Shown here one piece after another: positions 13,826-21,137 of a DNA stretch of 21,137 nucleotides. The stretch spans positions 8,993 to 30,129 of the forward strand of contig JAQUZU010000004.1 in the NCBI GenBank assembly GCA_028691175.1. Reading direction: 5' to 3'. This DNA comes from Candidatus Kapaibacterium sp. (GTDB taxonomy: Bacteria > Bacteroidota > Ignavibacteria > Kapaibacteriales > UBA2268). Both the position numbers and the translations under genes were made by a program. Below the pieces are notes generated by a model, which worked only from the letters and a program-made list of their open reading frames with translations, did not search any database and had not been told where the DNA came from. Every line of letters starts with the position of its first letter. The first letter of the stretch is position 1.

Positions 13826-15604
13826 ATGAAGACATTCGAAGAACTAGGTATCTCCGAAAATATTTGTATTGCCTTATCCGAATTAGGCTACGAATTCCCC
13901 ATGCCGGTACAAGAAGCCGTAATTCCAATTTTATTATCTAAAAAGACTGACGCAGTAGTTCTGGCTCAAACCGGAACCGGCAAAACCGCTGCGTTCGGCT
14001 TGCCGATTTTGCACCAAATCGACCTGGCAAACCGCAACTCCCAAGTGCTGATTCTCAGCCCTACACGCGAATTGTGCGTCCAAATTGCGGACGACTTACG
14101 CGACTATTCAAAGCACGTTGCCGGCATGAAAATCCTGCCTGTTTATGGTGGTGCCAGCATCGAAAATCAAATCAAAGCATTGAACGGCGGAGTTCATATA
14201 ATCGTTGCAACTCCCGGTCGTTTAATAGACTTACTAAAACGCAAAGCCGCGTTTATTAATCATGTAAGCACATTAATTCTTGATGAAGCAGATGAAATGC
14301 TTACAATGGGATTTGCCGAAAGTCTCGAGACTATCATGGAATTTTTGCCGAAAGAAGAGCGTAATACTCTGCTCTTCAGCGCAACAATGCCGGGAGAAAT
14401 TGCAAAAATCGCGCGCAAATACATGAACTCTCCGGAGGAAGTTACGATCGGAACGAAAAACGCAGGTGCCGATAATGTGTCGCACGTCTGCTACACGGTG
14501 ATGCAAAAAGATAAATATTTGACTTTAAAGCGTTTATGCGATTATTATCCCGATATTTACGGCATCGTTTTTTGCCGTACTCGCAAGGAAACTCAGGAAA
14601 TTGCCGACAAACTAATCGCCGACGGCTACAATGCGGAGTCGCTTCACGGCGATTTATCACAAAGCCAACGCGACTTCGTTATGCAGAAATTTAGAAACAA
14701 GCACGTGCAAATCCTGACCGCAACTGACGTAGCTGCACGCGGAATCGACGTCGACAGCCTTACGCACATCATAAACTATAACATTCCGGACGAGATCGAT
14801 TTATACACGCATCGTAGTGGCAGAACCGGCAGAGCCGGCAGAAAAGGTATTTCTATTGCGATTATCAACCCGCGCGAAAAAAGCAAAATCGGCCTGATTG
14901 AGAAAAAAATTGGCAAGAAATTTGAGAAAGCACTCGTACCGGACGGTCGCGAAGTATGCAAAAAGCAACTTTTTGCTCTTATTGATAAAGTTGAACGCGT
15001 GGAAATCGATCATAAAGAAATAGAACCGTTCCTGGAAGACATTTATCGCAAACTCGAATGGCTCGATAAGGAAGAACTAATTCAACGCTTTGTTTCGCTT
15101 CAATTTAATCAATTCCTGAACTACTATAAATTTGCTCCGAATTTGAATGCGGATGATGTTAAGAAAACGTCGGAACTCGTTAGAAAATCAAGCGGTAAGC
15201 AAGGGAAGTATGACGATGACAACTTCACTTCGTTATTCATTAATATCGGAAATCGCGACGGACTTTATACCTCTTCGCTTATGGATTTAATTTCCAAAGA
15301 GACGGGCATTCGCCGTCTAAAATTCGGAAAAATCGACATCTACAAAAATCATACTGTTTTCGGCGTGTCGAAAGACGCGGTCGACAAAACTCTCTCCGCA
15401 TTTACCGACACGTATATGGATGACCGTCAGATTATCTGCCGCCTCGACGAAGGTAATACCGACAGAAAAATCGACTTCGACAGTTCTTCTGCACCTACCC
15501 GTCGCTCGGGACGTTACGCAGGAAATTCACGTGCTGAATTTTCGAAAAAACGTAAGGATTTCAAAGATAGAACCGGCAAAGATTCCAGAAAGAAAAAGAA
15601 ATAA
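13826..15604 (+). CDS. deaD: DEAD-box ATP-dependent RNA helicase (DeaD/CsdA-like)
   Basis: This 592-residue protein unwinds RNA, usually in ribosome assembly, mRNA decay or cold adaptation. The helicase core shows AQTGTGKT (47-54), PTREL (79-83), TPGR (129-132), DEAD (153-156), SAT (185-187), ARGID (304-308) and HRSGRTGRAG (329-338). A helical linker follows (about 360-460). After it comes a DbpA/CsdA-type RRM-like RNA-binding domain starting SLFINIGNRDGLY (about 468-480), then a basic tail ending in KKKK that should bind RNA. An in-frame TTG immediately before the ATG at 13826 is ignored. The long leader and its predicted promoter are described separately. A UUCG-capped terminator follows the stop. 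Confidence 0.93.
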   Translation: MKTFEELGISENICIALSELGYEFPMPVQEAVIPILLSKKTDAVVLAQTGTGKTAAFGLPILHQIDLANRNSQVLILSPTRELCVQIADDLRDYSKHVAGMKILPVYGGASIENQIKALNGGVHIIVATPGRLIDLLKRKAAFINHVSTLILDEADEMLTMGFAESLETIMEFLPKEERNTLLFSATMPGEIAKIARKYMNSPEEVTIGTKNAGADNVSHVCYTVMQKDKYLTLKRLCDYYPDIYGIVFCRTRKETQEIADKLIADGYNAESLHGDLSQSQRDFVMQKFRNKHVQILTATDVAARGIDVDSLTHIINYNIPDEIDLYTHRSGRTGRAGRKGISIAIINPREKSKIGLIEKKIGKKFEKALVPDGREVCKKQLFALIDKVERVEIDHKEIEPFLEDIYRKLEWLDKEELIQRFVSLQFNQFLNYYKFAPNLNADDVKKTSELVRKSSGKQGKYDDDNFTSLFINIGNRDGLYTSSLMDLISKETGIRRLKFGKIDIYKNHTVFGVSKDAVDKTLSAFTDTYMDDRQIICRLDEGNTDRKIDFDSSSAPTRRSGRYAGNSRAEFSKKRKDFKDRTGKDSRKKKK

Positions 15605-15612
15605 TTTCATAA

Positions 15613-15650
15613 TTGCAACCGATTCTTCGGAGTCGGTTGCAACTAATTTT
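15613..15650 (+). terminator. Terminator with UUCG tetraloop after the helicase gene
   Basis: TTGCAACCGATTC (15613-15625) pairs with GAGTCGGTTGCAA (15630-15642) across 13 pairs (one G-T) around TTCG. CTAATTTTT follows. It lies 14 bases before the next gene's start, so some read-through may supply that gene. Confidence 0.85.
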
Positions 15651-15663
15651 TCAATCACTTACA

Positions 15664-16845
15664 ATGTTTACTTCAGAAGAAGAACGGCAGTTTATCAAGT
15701 TACATCTGCACAGCGATGTCGGCAAGTTGTCGCTTTCGAAGCAAATCTCTGCACCAAATATACGTAGGGATTTCGTCCTAAATCAAATCTCGGCATATCA
15801 AAAATCCATTACCAAACTTCCGACCATACGTGAAAATCTCGATTTTATTTTTCCTCCTTCGCTTTCTATCGAGCAAGCATCATCAGAAATAACAGCAAAG
15901 TACAAAAGCGAAATTTGCAGATACAGAATTAGTGCCGACCTGACCGGCGGCATGGGAATCGACAGCATTTTTCTAGCAAAGAATGCCGATAAGCACTACT
16001 ATAACGAGCTTTCAAATGAACTTGCAGAAATTTTTTCACACAACGTAAGTAGTTTAAATATCAAGAACATAACTATTTCCACTTCAGACGCATTTGATTT
16101 CATTGCAAACCTACCGGAAACAGTGGATTTAATTTTTTTCGATCCGGCTCGCCGGAACTCCGCCGGCAGAAAAACTTACTTTCTGGAGGATACTTTTCCG
16201 GATCCGGCCAAAGTTCTCCAATGCCTGCGGAACAAAAATTTTCGCGGAAAAATCCTAATAAAGACTTCGCCTCTTCTCGATATTTCGCGGGCAATTAATT
16301 TGTTAAGTAACGTAACGCAAGTACATGTAATTTCAATCAATAACGAGTGTAAGGAATTGCTGTTTCTGGTAGATTTTTCATCGCAATCGGCTCCGACTTT
16401 TCATGTTTATGATCATTCTGCATCGCAGGAAATTTGCCTTGTTTTTTCCGGCGAGGATACCGCCGAGGCAAGTTATTCCGATCCCCAAAAGTATATCTAT
16501 GAACCACTCTCAGGAATTTATAAACTTGGATTTTGGGGAGAAGTTTGCGAGCGATACGGGGTAGCAGCATTGTCTCCAAACTCACATTTATTTACTTCCG
16601 ACAAATTAATTGAAGACTTTCCGGGGAGAAAATTCGAGATCGAGGCAACCGAAAAAGTTAATGCGGCGGTTATTCGTCCGCACCTCGAAGACGGCAAAGC
16701 CAACATCACAACCCGAAATTTTCCACAGTCTGTGGACGAATTGCGTAAGTCATTGAAAATTAAAGATGGTGGTGAAAAATACCTATTTTTCACCACTTTA
16801 TCGAATAAATCGCGTATCTGCTTGATATGCAGCAAGTTATCCTAA
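15664..16845 (+). CDS. Class I SAM-dependent methyltransferase with THUMP-like C-terminus (PG_1098 type)
   Basis: This 393-residue cytoplasmic protein has an N-terminal helical part (1-85). A Rossmann methyltransferase core follows, with SAM motif I DLTGGMGID (92-100), an acidic strand end near Asn115, and a motif IV-like FFDPARR (158-164). An iron-sulfur-free 'ferredoxin-like' part comes next, and the C-terminal THUMP-like segment starts near TTRNFP...LRKSLKIKDGGEKYLFFT. This arrangement is that of the PG_1098 family known from Porphyromonas and relatives. The substrate is unknown but is probably RNA, given the THUMP-like end. An open frame extends to 15613, but the upstream part is the terminator hairpin. 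The ATG at 15664 begins with FTSEEERQF as in relatives. The stop overlaps the stop of the convergent gene by four bases. Confidence 0.85.
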   Translation: MFTSEEERQFIKLHLHSDVGKLSLSKQISAPNIRRDFVLNQISAYQKSITKLPTIRENLDFIFPPSLSIEQASSEITAKYKSEICRYRISADLTGGMGIDSIFLAKNADKHYYNELSNELAEIFSHNVSSLNIKNITISTSDAFDFIANLPETVDLIFFDPARRNSAGRKTYFLEDTFPDPAKVLQCLRNKNFRGKILIKTSPLLDISRAINLLSNVTQVHVISINNECKELLFLVDFSSQSAPTFHVYDHSASQEICLVFSGEDTAEASYSDPQKYIYEPLSGIYKLGFWGEVCERYGVAALSPNSHLFTSDKLIEDFPGRKFEIEATEKVNAAVIRPHLEDGKANITTRNFPQSVDELRKSLKIKDGGEKYLFFTTLSNKSRICLICSKLS

Positions 16846-17885
16846 ATTATCCACTTCCCTTTTTCCGGGTGAATCAGATAGTAATTTGAATCGCCGACAG
16901 CGACGTGCACCGTGCGAGAAAAAGTTCCTCCGGTATCCTCGCCCAGCACTCTTATTCCCAATTGTGCCAAAGTCTCTTTGGCAGCCACAGCGTTACGCTG
17001 TCCGATTTCAAAGCAATCTCCAACTTTTGCCGCAGTTTTTGCTCCGCCGGCTATTTTGGCGAATATTCTCCCCTTCGGACACCCCATCGCAACCATTCGA
17101 TCGACCATTTTATTAATCGCGGTATCAGCAAAATATCCCGGCATACTATGTGCTTTATTCGGATCACTTGAACTCGCCGGCAAGACAACATGTGCCATCG
17201 CAACCATACTCTTCGACGGGCAGAACAAAGCCACCCCTACACATGAGCCAAGTGCGTATATTTTCAAGACCTTACCAGGACTATTTGATATTTCGTACGC
17301 TCCCATACCAATAATCATTTGGTCTGTTTTAGCCTTTCTTTCGGCTTCGCTGCTTGGCATCGAAAGATGAAGCCTGGCAATCAGGCTTCCCGCCGCAGTC
17401 TGAGTTCCTGCAGTTTTAGTTTCAGGTACCTGTGCTTCGTCGGCGGTAACAGCCGGCTTACGGAAGACCGGTCTGGAGACTTCATGAGTAGCCGCAATGC
17501 GAATTTTAGTCAACAGCTGAATAATCAGTTTCGGTAATTCACGTGCTCCTCCCTGTGGTTTCGCAAGGAAATCGAACGCCCCAAGTTCAAAAACCTGTTG
17601 CGTAAGCTGAGAATCTTTATGCGTGAGTGCACTCAAAACGATTGTCGGAATCGCATAACGCGGTATCATTGCATCTAAAAATTGTAATCCGTTCATTCTT
17701 GGCATTTCCATATCCAGAATGATTACGTCAGGTTTTAATCGCTCAAGTTGATTGAGTGCCACCTGCCCATCAGTTGCAATGCCTACAATGTGAATCATCG
17801 GATCTCTCGACAGTCCTTTGCTCAGAATATCCAAGACCAGTGCTTGGTCATCCACAATCATTACTTTTATTTGACCTGTTGCCAT
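16842..17885 (-). CDS. cheD: Response-regulator receiver domain fused to CheD (chemoreceptor glutamine deamidase)
   Basis: This 347-residue protein joins two modules. Residues 6-125 are a CheB-like receiver domain with acidic pocket Asp12/Asp13, phosphoacceptor Asp58 (ILDMEMPRMNG), Ser85 and Lys109 (FDFLAKP). After a linker of about 65 residues rich in Ala/Thr/Pro, residues 190-340 are CheD. LGSCVGVAL holds Cys215, AHVVLP holds His232 with the standard 17-residue spacing, and AKIAGGAK and GQRNA follow. CheD deamidates chemoreceptor glutamines and in some systems stimulates CheC. Here phosphorylation presumably gates it, as it gates the esterase in CheB. The Thr six residues before the catalytic Cys in studied CheDs is Ile209 here. 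No cheA, cheY or receptor gene is in the window. The assignment of both domains is secure; activity is not. Confidence 0.88.
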   Translation of the reverse strand: MATGQIKVMIVDDQALVLDILSKGLSRDPMIHIVGIATDGQVALNQLERLKPDVIILDMEMPRMNGLQFLDAMIPRYAIPTIVLSALTHKDSQLTQQVFELGAFDFLAKPQGGARELPKLIIQLLTKIRIAATHEVSRPVFRKPAVTADEAQVPETKTAGTQTAAGSLIARLHLSMPSSEAERKAKTDQMIIGMGAYEISNSPGKVLKIYALGSCVGVALFCPSKSMVAMAHVVLPASSSDPNKAHSMPGYFADTAINKMVDRMVAMGCPKGRIFAKIAGGAKTAAKVGDCFEIGQRNAVAAKETLAQLGIRVLGEDTGGTFSRTVHVAVGDSNYYLIHPEKGKWII

Positions 17886-18044
17886 ATATTGCTAAAAAAT
17901 AGTAAATATCTGAATATTTTATTTTCGGATTAAATGTTGACCCAAAAACATATTGGTAAATTACTGTTTTTTTTTGACAAATTCAACATTATTTTTATTT
18001 TTTTATTTTTTTTAGCATTATTTCGTTTTTTCGGAAATAATACT

Positions 18045-18052
18045 TATATTTG
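18045..18052 (+). promoter_or_regulatory. Candidate -7 element (TATATTTG)
   Basis: TATATTTG matches TAnnTTTG within a very T-rich stretch. With a start near 18059, the ATG at 18084 gets a leader of about 25 bases. Upstream in-frame starts (17934, and in practice 18063) would be excluded or nearly leaderless. Confidence 0.45.
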
Positions 18053-18083
18053 CGTTTTTAGTATGGCATGCAAAATTTCACAA

Positions 18084-18920
18084 ATGGACTTAGCATCAAA
18101 AACAATTAACGAGCGGTACTGTTTTTACCAAAAAACGGCACTGAGGGTTTTTGTGTCCATACTTTCGTTTGCATTGATTTTTATTGTGCCGGTATTTTCG
18201 GCAGAAAGCGATTATTATCAACGTTTTGACCGGCAGCATAAAACAGCAAGCAAAGTTTTACATATAGACCAATGCTATAACGGGTCAATCGAGGAGTTTA
18301 CCGAAGACAATCAGCAATATCTTGCGAAATGCGAACAAATCAGATTCAACTATTTCGACAAAGACGGTACTTTGTGCGTAGTTTACGGAAATCCGAACTC
18401 GCTCGTGAAGCCGTTCTGCATGGAATTTTCTTATAAAGCAAACGACTCAATTCCTACTATTTCCAACAAGTTACGTGATTCAGTCATCACATCTGCAAAC
18501 GCATATATCATAAGCGAAAACAGCGAAATTATCAATCGATATCGAAATTTGCACATAGATTTAACACCCTATTTCTTGAACAATCAAGATACAATAGAAT
18601 TATTTCTGTTGCCGTCATGGCAGTTATCGGGCAAAATTTTGAACTCTTCCGAATATCATTTCAAGTATTTTCTTGACAGGAAAACTTCGGACATCACACT
18701 TCTGGCAAGCGACAGCACTATAGTCGAGGCACGCTATTTTAATTCCGGAAGTGATGAAATTGCTTTAAAATACAGTGACTTAGAGACTCCGCCGATTGGT
18801 GCGTTTCTCTTTTCGTTTTTGTATCACGATTATTTCGGTCGTATACTTCTCGAGACGAAAAGCAAATCTGCTTATTTGCTGAATCCGGCCGAAGGAAGTT
18901 ATGTCCATTTAGACAATTAA
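18084..18920 (+). CDS. Exported protein of unknown function
   Basis: I do not recognise this 278-residue protein. From the chosen ATG it has a long polar N-terminus (1-20). A hydrophobic core VFVSILSFALIFIVPVFSA (22-40) with a signal-peptidase-type end FSA|ES follows, so it is probably exported to the periplasm. The mature part (41-278) is rich in beta-strand-like and aromatic segments (YYQRF, FNYFDKDG, YLLNPAEGSYVHL). It has three cysteines, no membrane anchor and no enzyme motif. The alternation of short strands (IELFLLPSW, DITLLAS, IALKYSD) resembles LolA/lipoprotein-carrier-like beta folds, but this is only an impression. The frame is open back to 17934. The ATG at 18063 is an alternative start; the promoter-like element at 18045-18052 favours 18084. 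It is followed after 21 bases by the SDR gene. Confidence 0.65.
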   Translation: MDLASKTINERYCFYQKTALRVFVSILSFALIFIVPVFSAESDYYQRFDRQHKTASKVLHIDQCYNGSIEEFTEDNQQYLAKCEQIRFNYFDKDGTLCVVYGNPNSLVKPFCMEFSYKANDSIPTISNKLRDSVITSANAYIISENSEIINRYRNLHIDLTPYFLNNQDTIELFLLPSWQLSGKILNSSEYHFKYFLDRKTSDITLLASDSTIVEARYFNSGSDEIALKYSDLETPPIGAFLFSFLYHDYFGRILLETKSKSAYLLNPAEGSYVHLDN

Positions 18921-18941
18921 CATGTATAACAATATGAAAGT

Positions 18942-19817
18942 GTGGTTTTGAGTAGCAACCTTACGGTTCTAATTAACGGCGGAACTTCCGAAGTCGGAAG
19001 GGAACTAACCCGAATTTTCGCGAAAAACGGACACGACGTGATCATTTCATCGAATAATTCCGAACAATCTTTTGAGGTACAAAAGGAAATTTTCGACGAA
19101 TTGGGCATACGTGTAGATATGTATATCGCTGATTTCGCGTCCGAACAAGAGATTAAAGAAATGTCCGAGGACATTGAAAATAAATACCCGGAGCTAAACC
19201 TTATTATAAACAATCTCTCGATTACGTCGAGCGAGCCACTTTTGAGCGAAGATGAAATTGAAGTAGTCTTCCAGACAAACTACCTCTCGCGATTTTTGCT
19301 GACTAATCTGCTGATTCCGACGCTGAAAACCAACAAAGACGCCCGAATTCTCGACATTGTCGGCGACGTATCGAATAAGGTTTCCATTAATTTCGAAAAT
19401 GTAAATCTCGACGAAATTTACTCCGATGATGACGCTGAAACTCAGGCTGATTTGGCTGATATTATGTATATTCAGACTTTAAGCGAAAAGTTAATCAATA
19501 CAAAAATCACTGCAAATTCAATAAATCCCGGCAAGATAGTCAGCGAAATACACCGACAGAATGCAGCAATAAATCCGTTCGGGATGCTTTGGCAGCAAAT
19601 AACGCATCAGGTGGATAGCTGGACTTCTACATCGCCGGAAAAAGTTGCACAACTCGTTTATAAAATTGCTATGAATGACGCACTGAAAGTCAGCGGAAAG
19701 CACTTTATAAAAGGGAAACCCGCGAAGCTGCCTGCGTTTGCCGCAAAACGTTCGAACCGCGACCGTCTCTGGACTTTAAGCAACGAACTAACCGAATCAA
19801 CTTTCGATATTTTTTAA
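18942..19817 (+). CDS. Short-chain dehydrogenase/reductase-like protein with degenerate active site
   Basis: This 291-residue protein has the Rossmann order of classical SDRs, closest in pattern to retinol-dehydrogenase-like members. The cofactor loop NGGTSEVG is at 12-19 (usual TGxxxGIG). An NNLS at 90-93 stands where NNAG is expected. QTNYLSRFLLTNLL (111-124) holds the conserved Asn113, and the motif SINPGKI is at 193-199. The catalytic set is incomplete. In YIQTL (176-180) the Lys of YxxxK is Leu, and the Ser-Ser before it reads Val-Gly (140-141). It may therefore bind a nucleotide or partner without redox activity. The start is uncertain. GTG at 18942 is the earliest in-frame start after a stop at 18927, and TTG at 18948 is an alternative. 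A terminator follows the stop. Confidence 0.75.
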   Translation: MVLSSNLTVLINGGTSEVGRELTRIFAKNGHDVIISSNNSEQSFEVQKEIFDELGIRVDMYIADFASEQEIKEMSEDIENKYPELNLIINNLSITSSEPLLSEDEIEVVFQTNYLSRFLLTNLLIPTLKTNKDARILDIVGDVSNKVSINFENVNLDEIYSDDDAETQADLADIMYIQTLSEKLINTKITANSINPGKIVSEIHRQNAAINPFGMLWQQITHQVDSWTSTSPEKVAQLVYKIAMNDALKVSGKHFIKGKPAKLPAFAAKRSNRDRLWTLSNELTESTFDIF

Positions 19818-19849
19818 ACGAACACACGGATAACAATCGAATAAATCTC

Positions 19850-19881
19850 AATAAAAGCGACGCCAAAACGTCGCTTTTATT
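19850..19881. terminator. Terminator after the SDR-like gene
   Basis: AATAAAAGCGACG (19850-19862) pairs perfectly with CGTCGCTTTTATT (19869-19881) around CCAAAA. The 3' arm's T-run lies within the stem, typical of the compact terminators in this window. Confidence 0.85.
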
Positions 19882-19962
19882 CAAAACGACAGAATTCAAG
19901 CAATAATTTTACGGCAAAGACGTCTAAGTTAAATACTGAATATTATAGGCAAAACACATAAA

Positions 19963-21137
19963 ATGCAAAGCGAACCACAAGAAAATATTGATCTGAATTA
20001 CGTTCGGCAACTCGAAAAATCAATCGAGATTTTGCAGAATGAGATTGACACTTTGCGCAACAAAAAACGTTCTGTTTCCTCGCGGGTTTCATCGGCTAAG
20101 CGTTCGGAAAACTTGTCCGGAGCTCTGCCGCCTAGTGCACTGAAAGCATTCGCAGAAGCAAAGTCTTTCGACGATATTTTGCTTACATATATAGAATACA
20201 TTATAAAAGATGTGTTTTCAATCGAAAACGGCATTTATCTTTATGATAAAACCGGAAAACTAACCGCTACAACCGAAAATGAACTCGCAAAATATCTGCC
20301 TGAATTTGTGAAACACTGCGACGAAAACGCGATTTTTGAGTGGATAGTTACCCAGCGGCACGCGGAAATTATCCCGAATTTTATGCCGGGCAAACCGGAA
20401 ATCGCGTTCCTGATTGTTCCGTTTTTTTTCAGAGACAAAGTGCAGGGATTTGCGGTATCGTGTTGCGATAAAACCAAAACGAATATTGACCGTCCGAAAC
20501 TCGATTCGGTAACCGAATTTGCATATTTGCCTGCGATAGCAATCACAAATATTATATTTTCCAACGAGTTAAACGAATTATCCGAGAAAAAGAACGAAGT
20601 AGTTCTCAGCAAACCCAAACCGCAGAACGAGCATATTATCGGGGCAATTGCAGATGAAATTGCAAACATGACGAAGGTATTGGACGCAAATGTTTTCATG
20701 CTCGAAAGCGGAATCGGCGATATAAAGCAGCGTGTCGGGATCATCAAGCAACAGACGCAAGCAATCAAAAATATTAACACAAAATTAAACGAGATATTAA
20801 ATCCGGAAATAACCTCTTCTTTCCCCACTCTTCAAGATGTAATAAATGACGTAACTTTATTTACTAACACGCAATTACAAAATTGCGGAATCATTTCGAA
20901 AATAATACTCGAAGAAAACGCAATGCGAATAAATGCCGACAAAGTGCAGTTAGTGATTGCAATTTTAAACGTCGTATTGTTCGCAAAAAGCAAAATGAAA
21001 GACGGTGGCGAGCTGCAAATCACACTTGTCGAAACGCGTGCAGAGAAAGCGAACCTGATAATCACTGATAGTTCAATCGGGCTTTCCGACACGGAATTAG
21101 AACAAATTATCGAACACAGAGGCTTAGGCGAAAGCAG
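19963..21137 (+). CDS. GAF and histidine-kinase-like protein with degenerate catalytic motifs (partial, runs off right edge)
   Basis: From the ATG at 19963 the frame stays open to the end of the window (391 codons). An N-terminal coiled-coil-like helix (12-36) and a Ser-rich basic linker (37-50) come first. A GAF-like sensor domain follows (about 58-200), and then a helical dimerisation region (220-280) aligned with HisKA. An HATPase-like fold starts at about 288. The normal H-box (AHEIxNPL) reads ADEIANMT at 230-237, with Asp231 in place of the phosphoacceptor His. The N-box region (330-342, QLVIAILNVVLFA) lacks both conserved Asn positions. The G1 box is DSSIG (369-373) without its first Gly. 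It is therefore more likely a signalling scaffold or pseudokinase than an active kinase. No receiver gene is adjacent in view. The C-terminus is missing. Confidence 0.7.
   Translation, partial: MQSEPQENIDLNYVRQLEKSIEILQNEIDTLRNKKRSVSSRVSSAKRSENLSGALPPSALKAFAEAKSFDDILLTYIEYIIKDVFSIENGIYLYDKTGKLTATTENELAKYLPEFVKHCDENAIFEWIVTQRHAEIIPNFMPGKPEIAFLIVPFFFRDKVQGFAVSCCDKTKTNIDRPKLDSVTEFAYLPAIAITNIIFSNELNELSEKKNEVVLSKPKPQNEHIIGAIADEIANMTKVLDANVFMLESGIGDIKQRVGIIKQQTQAIKNINTKLNEILNPEITSSFPTLQDVINDVTLFTNTQLQNCGIISKIILEENAMRINADKVQLVIAILNVVLFAKSKMKDGGELQITLVETRAEKANLIITDSSIGLSDTELEQIIEHRGLGES

Noticed and set aside
17934..18083. N-terminal extension of the exported protein with a second hydrophobic segment
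   Set aside because: It is encoded by the T-rich promoter region. The -7 element at 18045-18052 would lie inside it, and the signal peptide at the later start is sufficient.
18917..19213. 98-codon minus-strand frame
   Set aside because: It is a shadow of the SDR-like gene. The plus-strand frame carries the Rossmann pattern.
20241..20828. 195-codon minus-strand frame near the right edge
   Set aside because: It is antisense to the continuous plus-strand frame from 19963, which shows coiled-coil, GAF and kinase-like domains. The minus frame resembles no family.

Overview
The window looks like a chromosomal stretch of a low-to-moderate-GC member of the Bacteroidota/Chlorobiota (FCB) side of the tree. 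The pointers are TAnnTTTG promoter elements in front of several genes, generally weak Shine-Dalgarno sequences, and a PG_1098/THUMP-like methyltransferase typical of that group. The species cannot be named from the sequence. No mobile element, CRISPR array, tRNA or rRNA is visible.

Layout. (1) 1-333: two tandem copies, on the minus strand, of a tiny winged-helix gene. They share a 127-bp exact direct repeat, and one copy runs off the left edge. (2) 497-1630: a LOG-family gene and a Cys-rich DUF6485-type gene, closed by a terminator. (3) 2021-7535: a five-gene plus-strand cluster. It encodes ornithine carbamoyltransferase, carbamate kinase, an aspartate-carbamoyltransferase homologue with altered substrate residues, ornithine aminotransferase and a cyclic-2,3-diphosphoglycerate-synthetase-like P-loop protein. 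It ends in a bidirectional terminator. (4) 7556-8482 minus: a YitT/DUF2179 membrane protein, divergent from nadB (8663-10216), followed by a secreted M13 metallopeptidase. (5) 12378-13469 minus: mnmA. (6) 13826-15604: a DEAD-box RNA helicase behind a structured leader, then the methyltransferase. (7) 16842-17885 minus: a response-regulator receiver domain fused to CheD. (8) 18084 to the right edge: an unrecognised exported protein, a short-chain dehydrogenase lacking catalytic residues, and the start of a GAF plus histidine-kinase-like protein that has lost its key residues.

How the genes may work together. OTC run in the phosphorolytic direction splits citrulline into ornithine and carbamoyl phosphate. 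Carbamate kinase makes ATP from the carbamoyl phosphate, and ornithine aminotransferase passes ornithine to glutamate semialdehyde. That is a citrulline/ornithine catabolic cassette without an arginine deiminase in view. The third enzyme is aligned position for position with E. coli PyrB but carries Gln at Lys84 and Glu at Gln231. It may therefore use another acceptor or be inactive, and it is the most unusual biochemical lead here. The other leads are the recent wHTH gene duplication, the helicase leader that can fold over its own start site, the REC-CheD fusion, and the adjacent degenerate SDR and kinase-like proteins.
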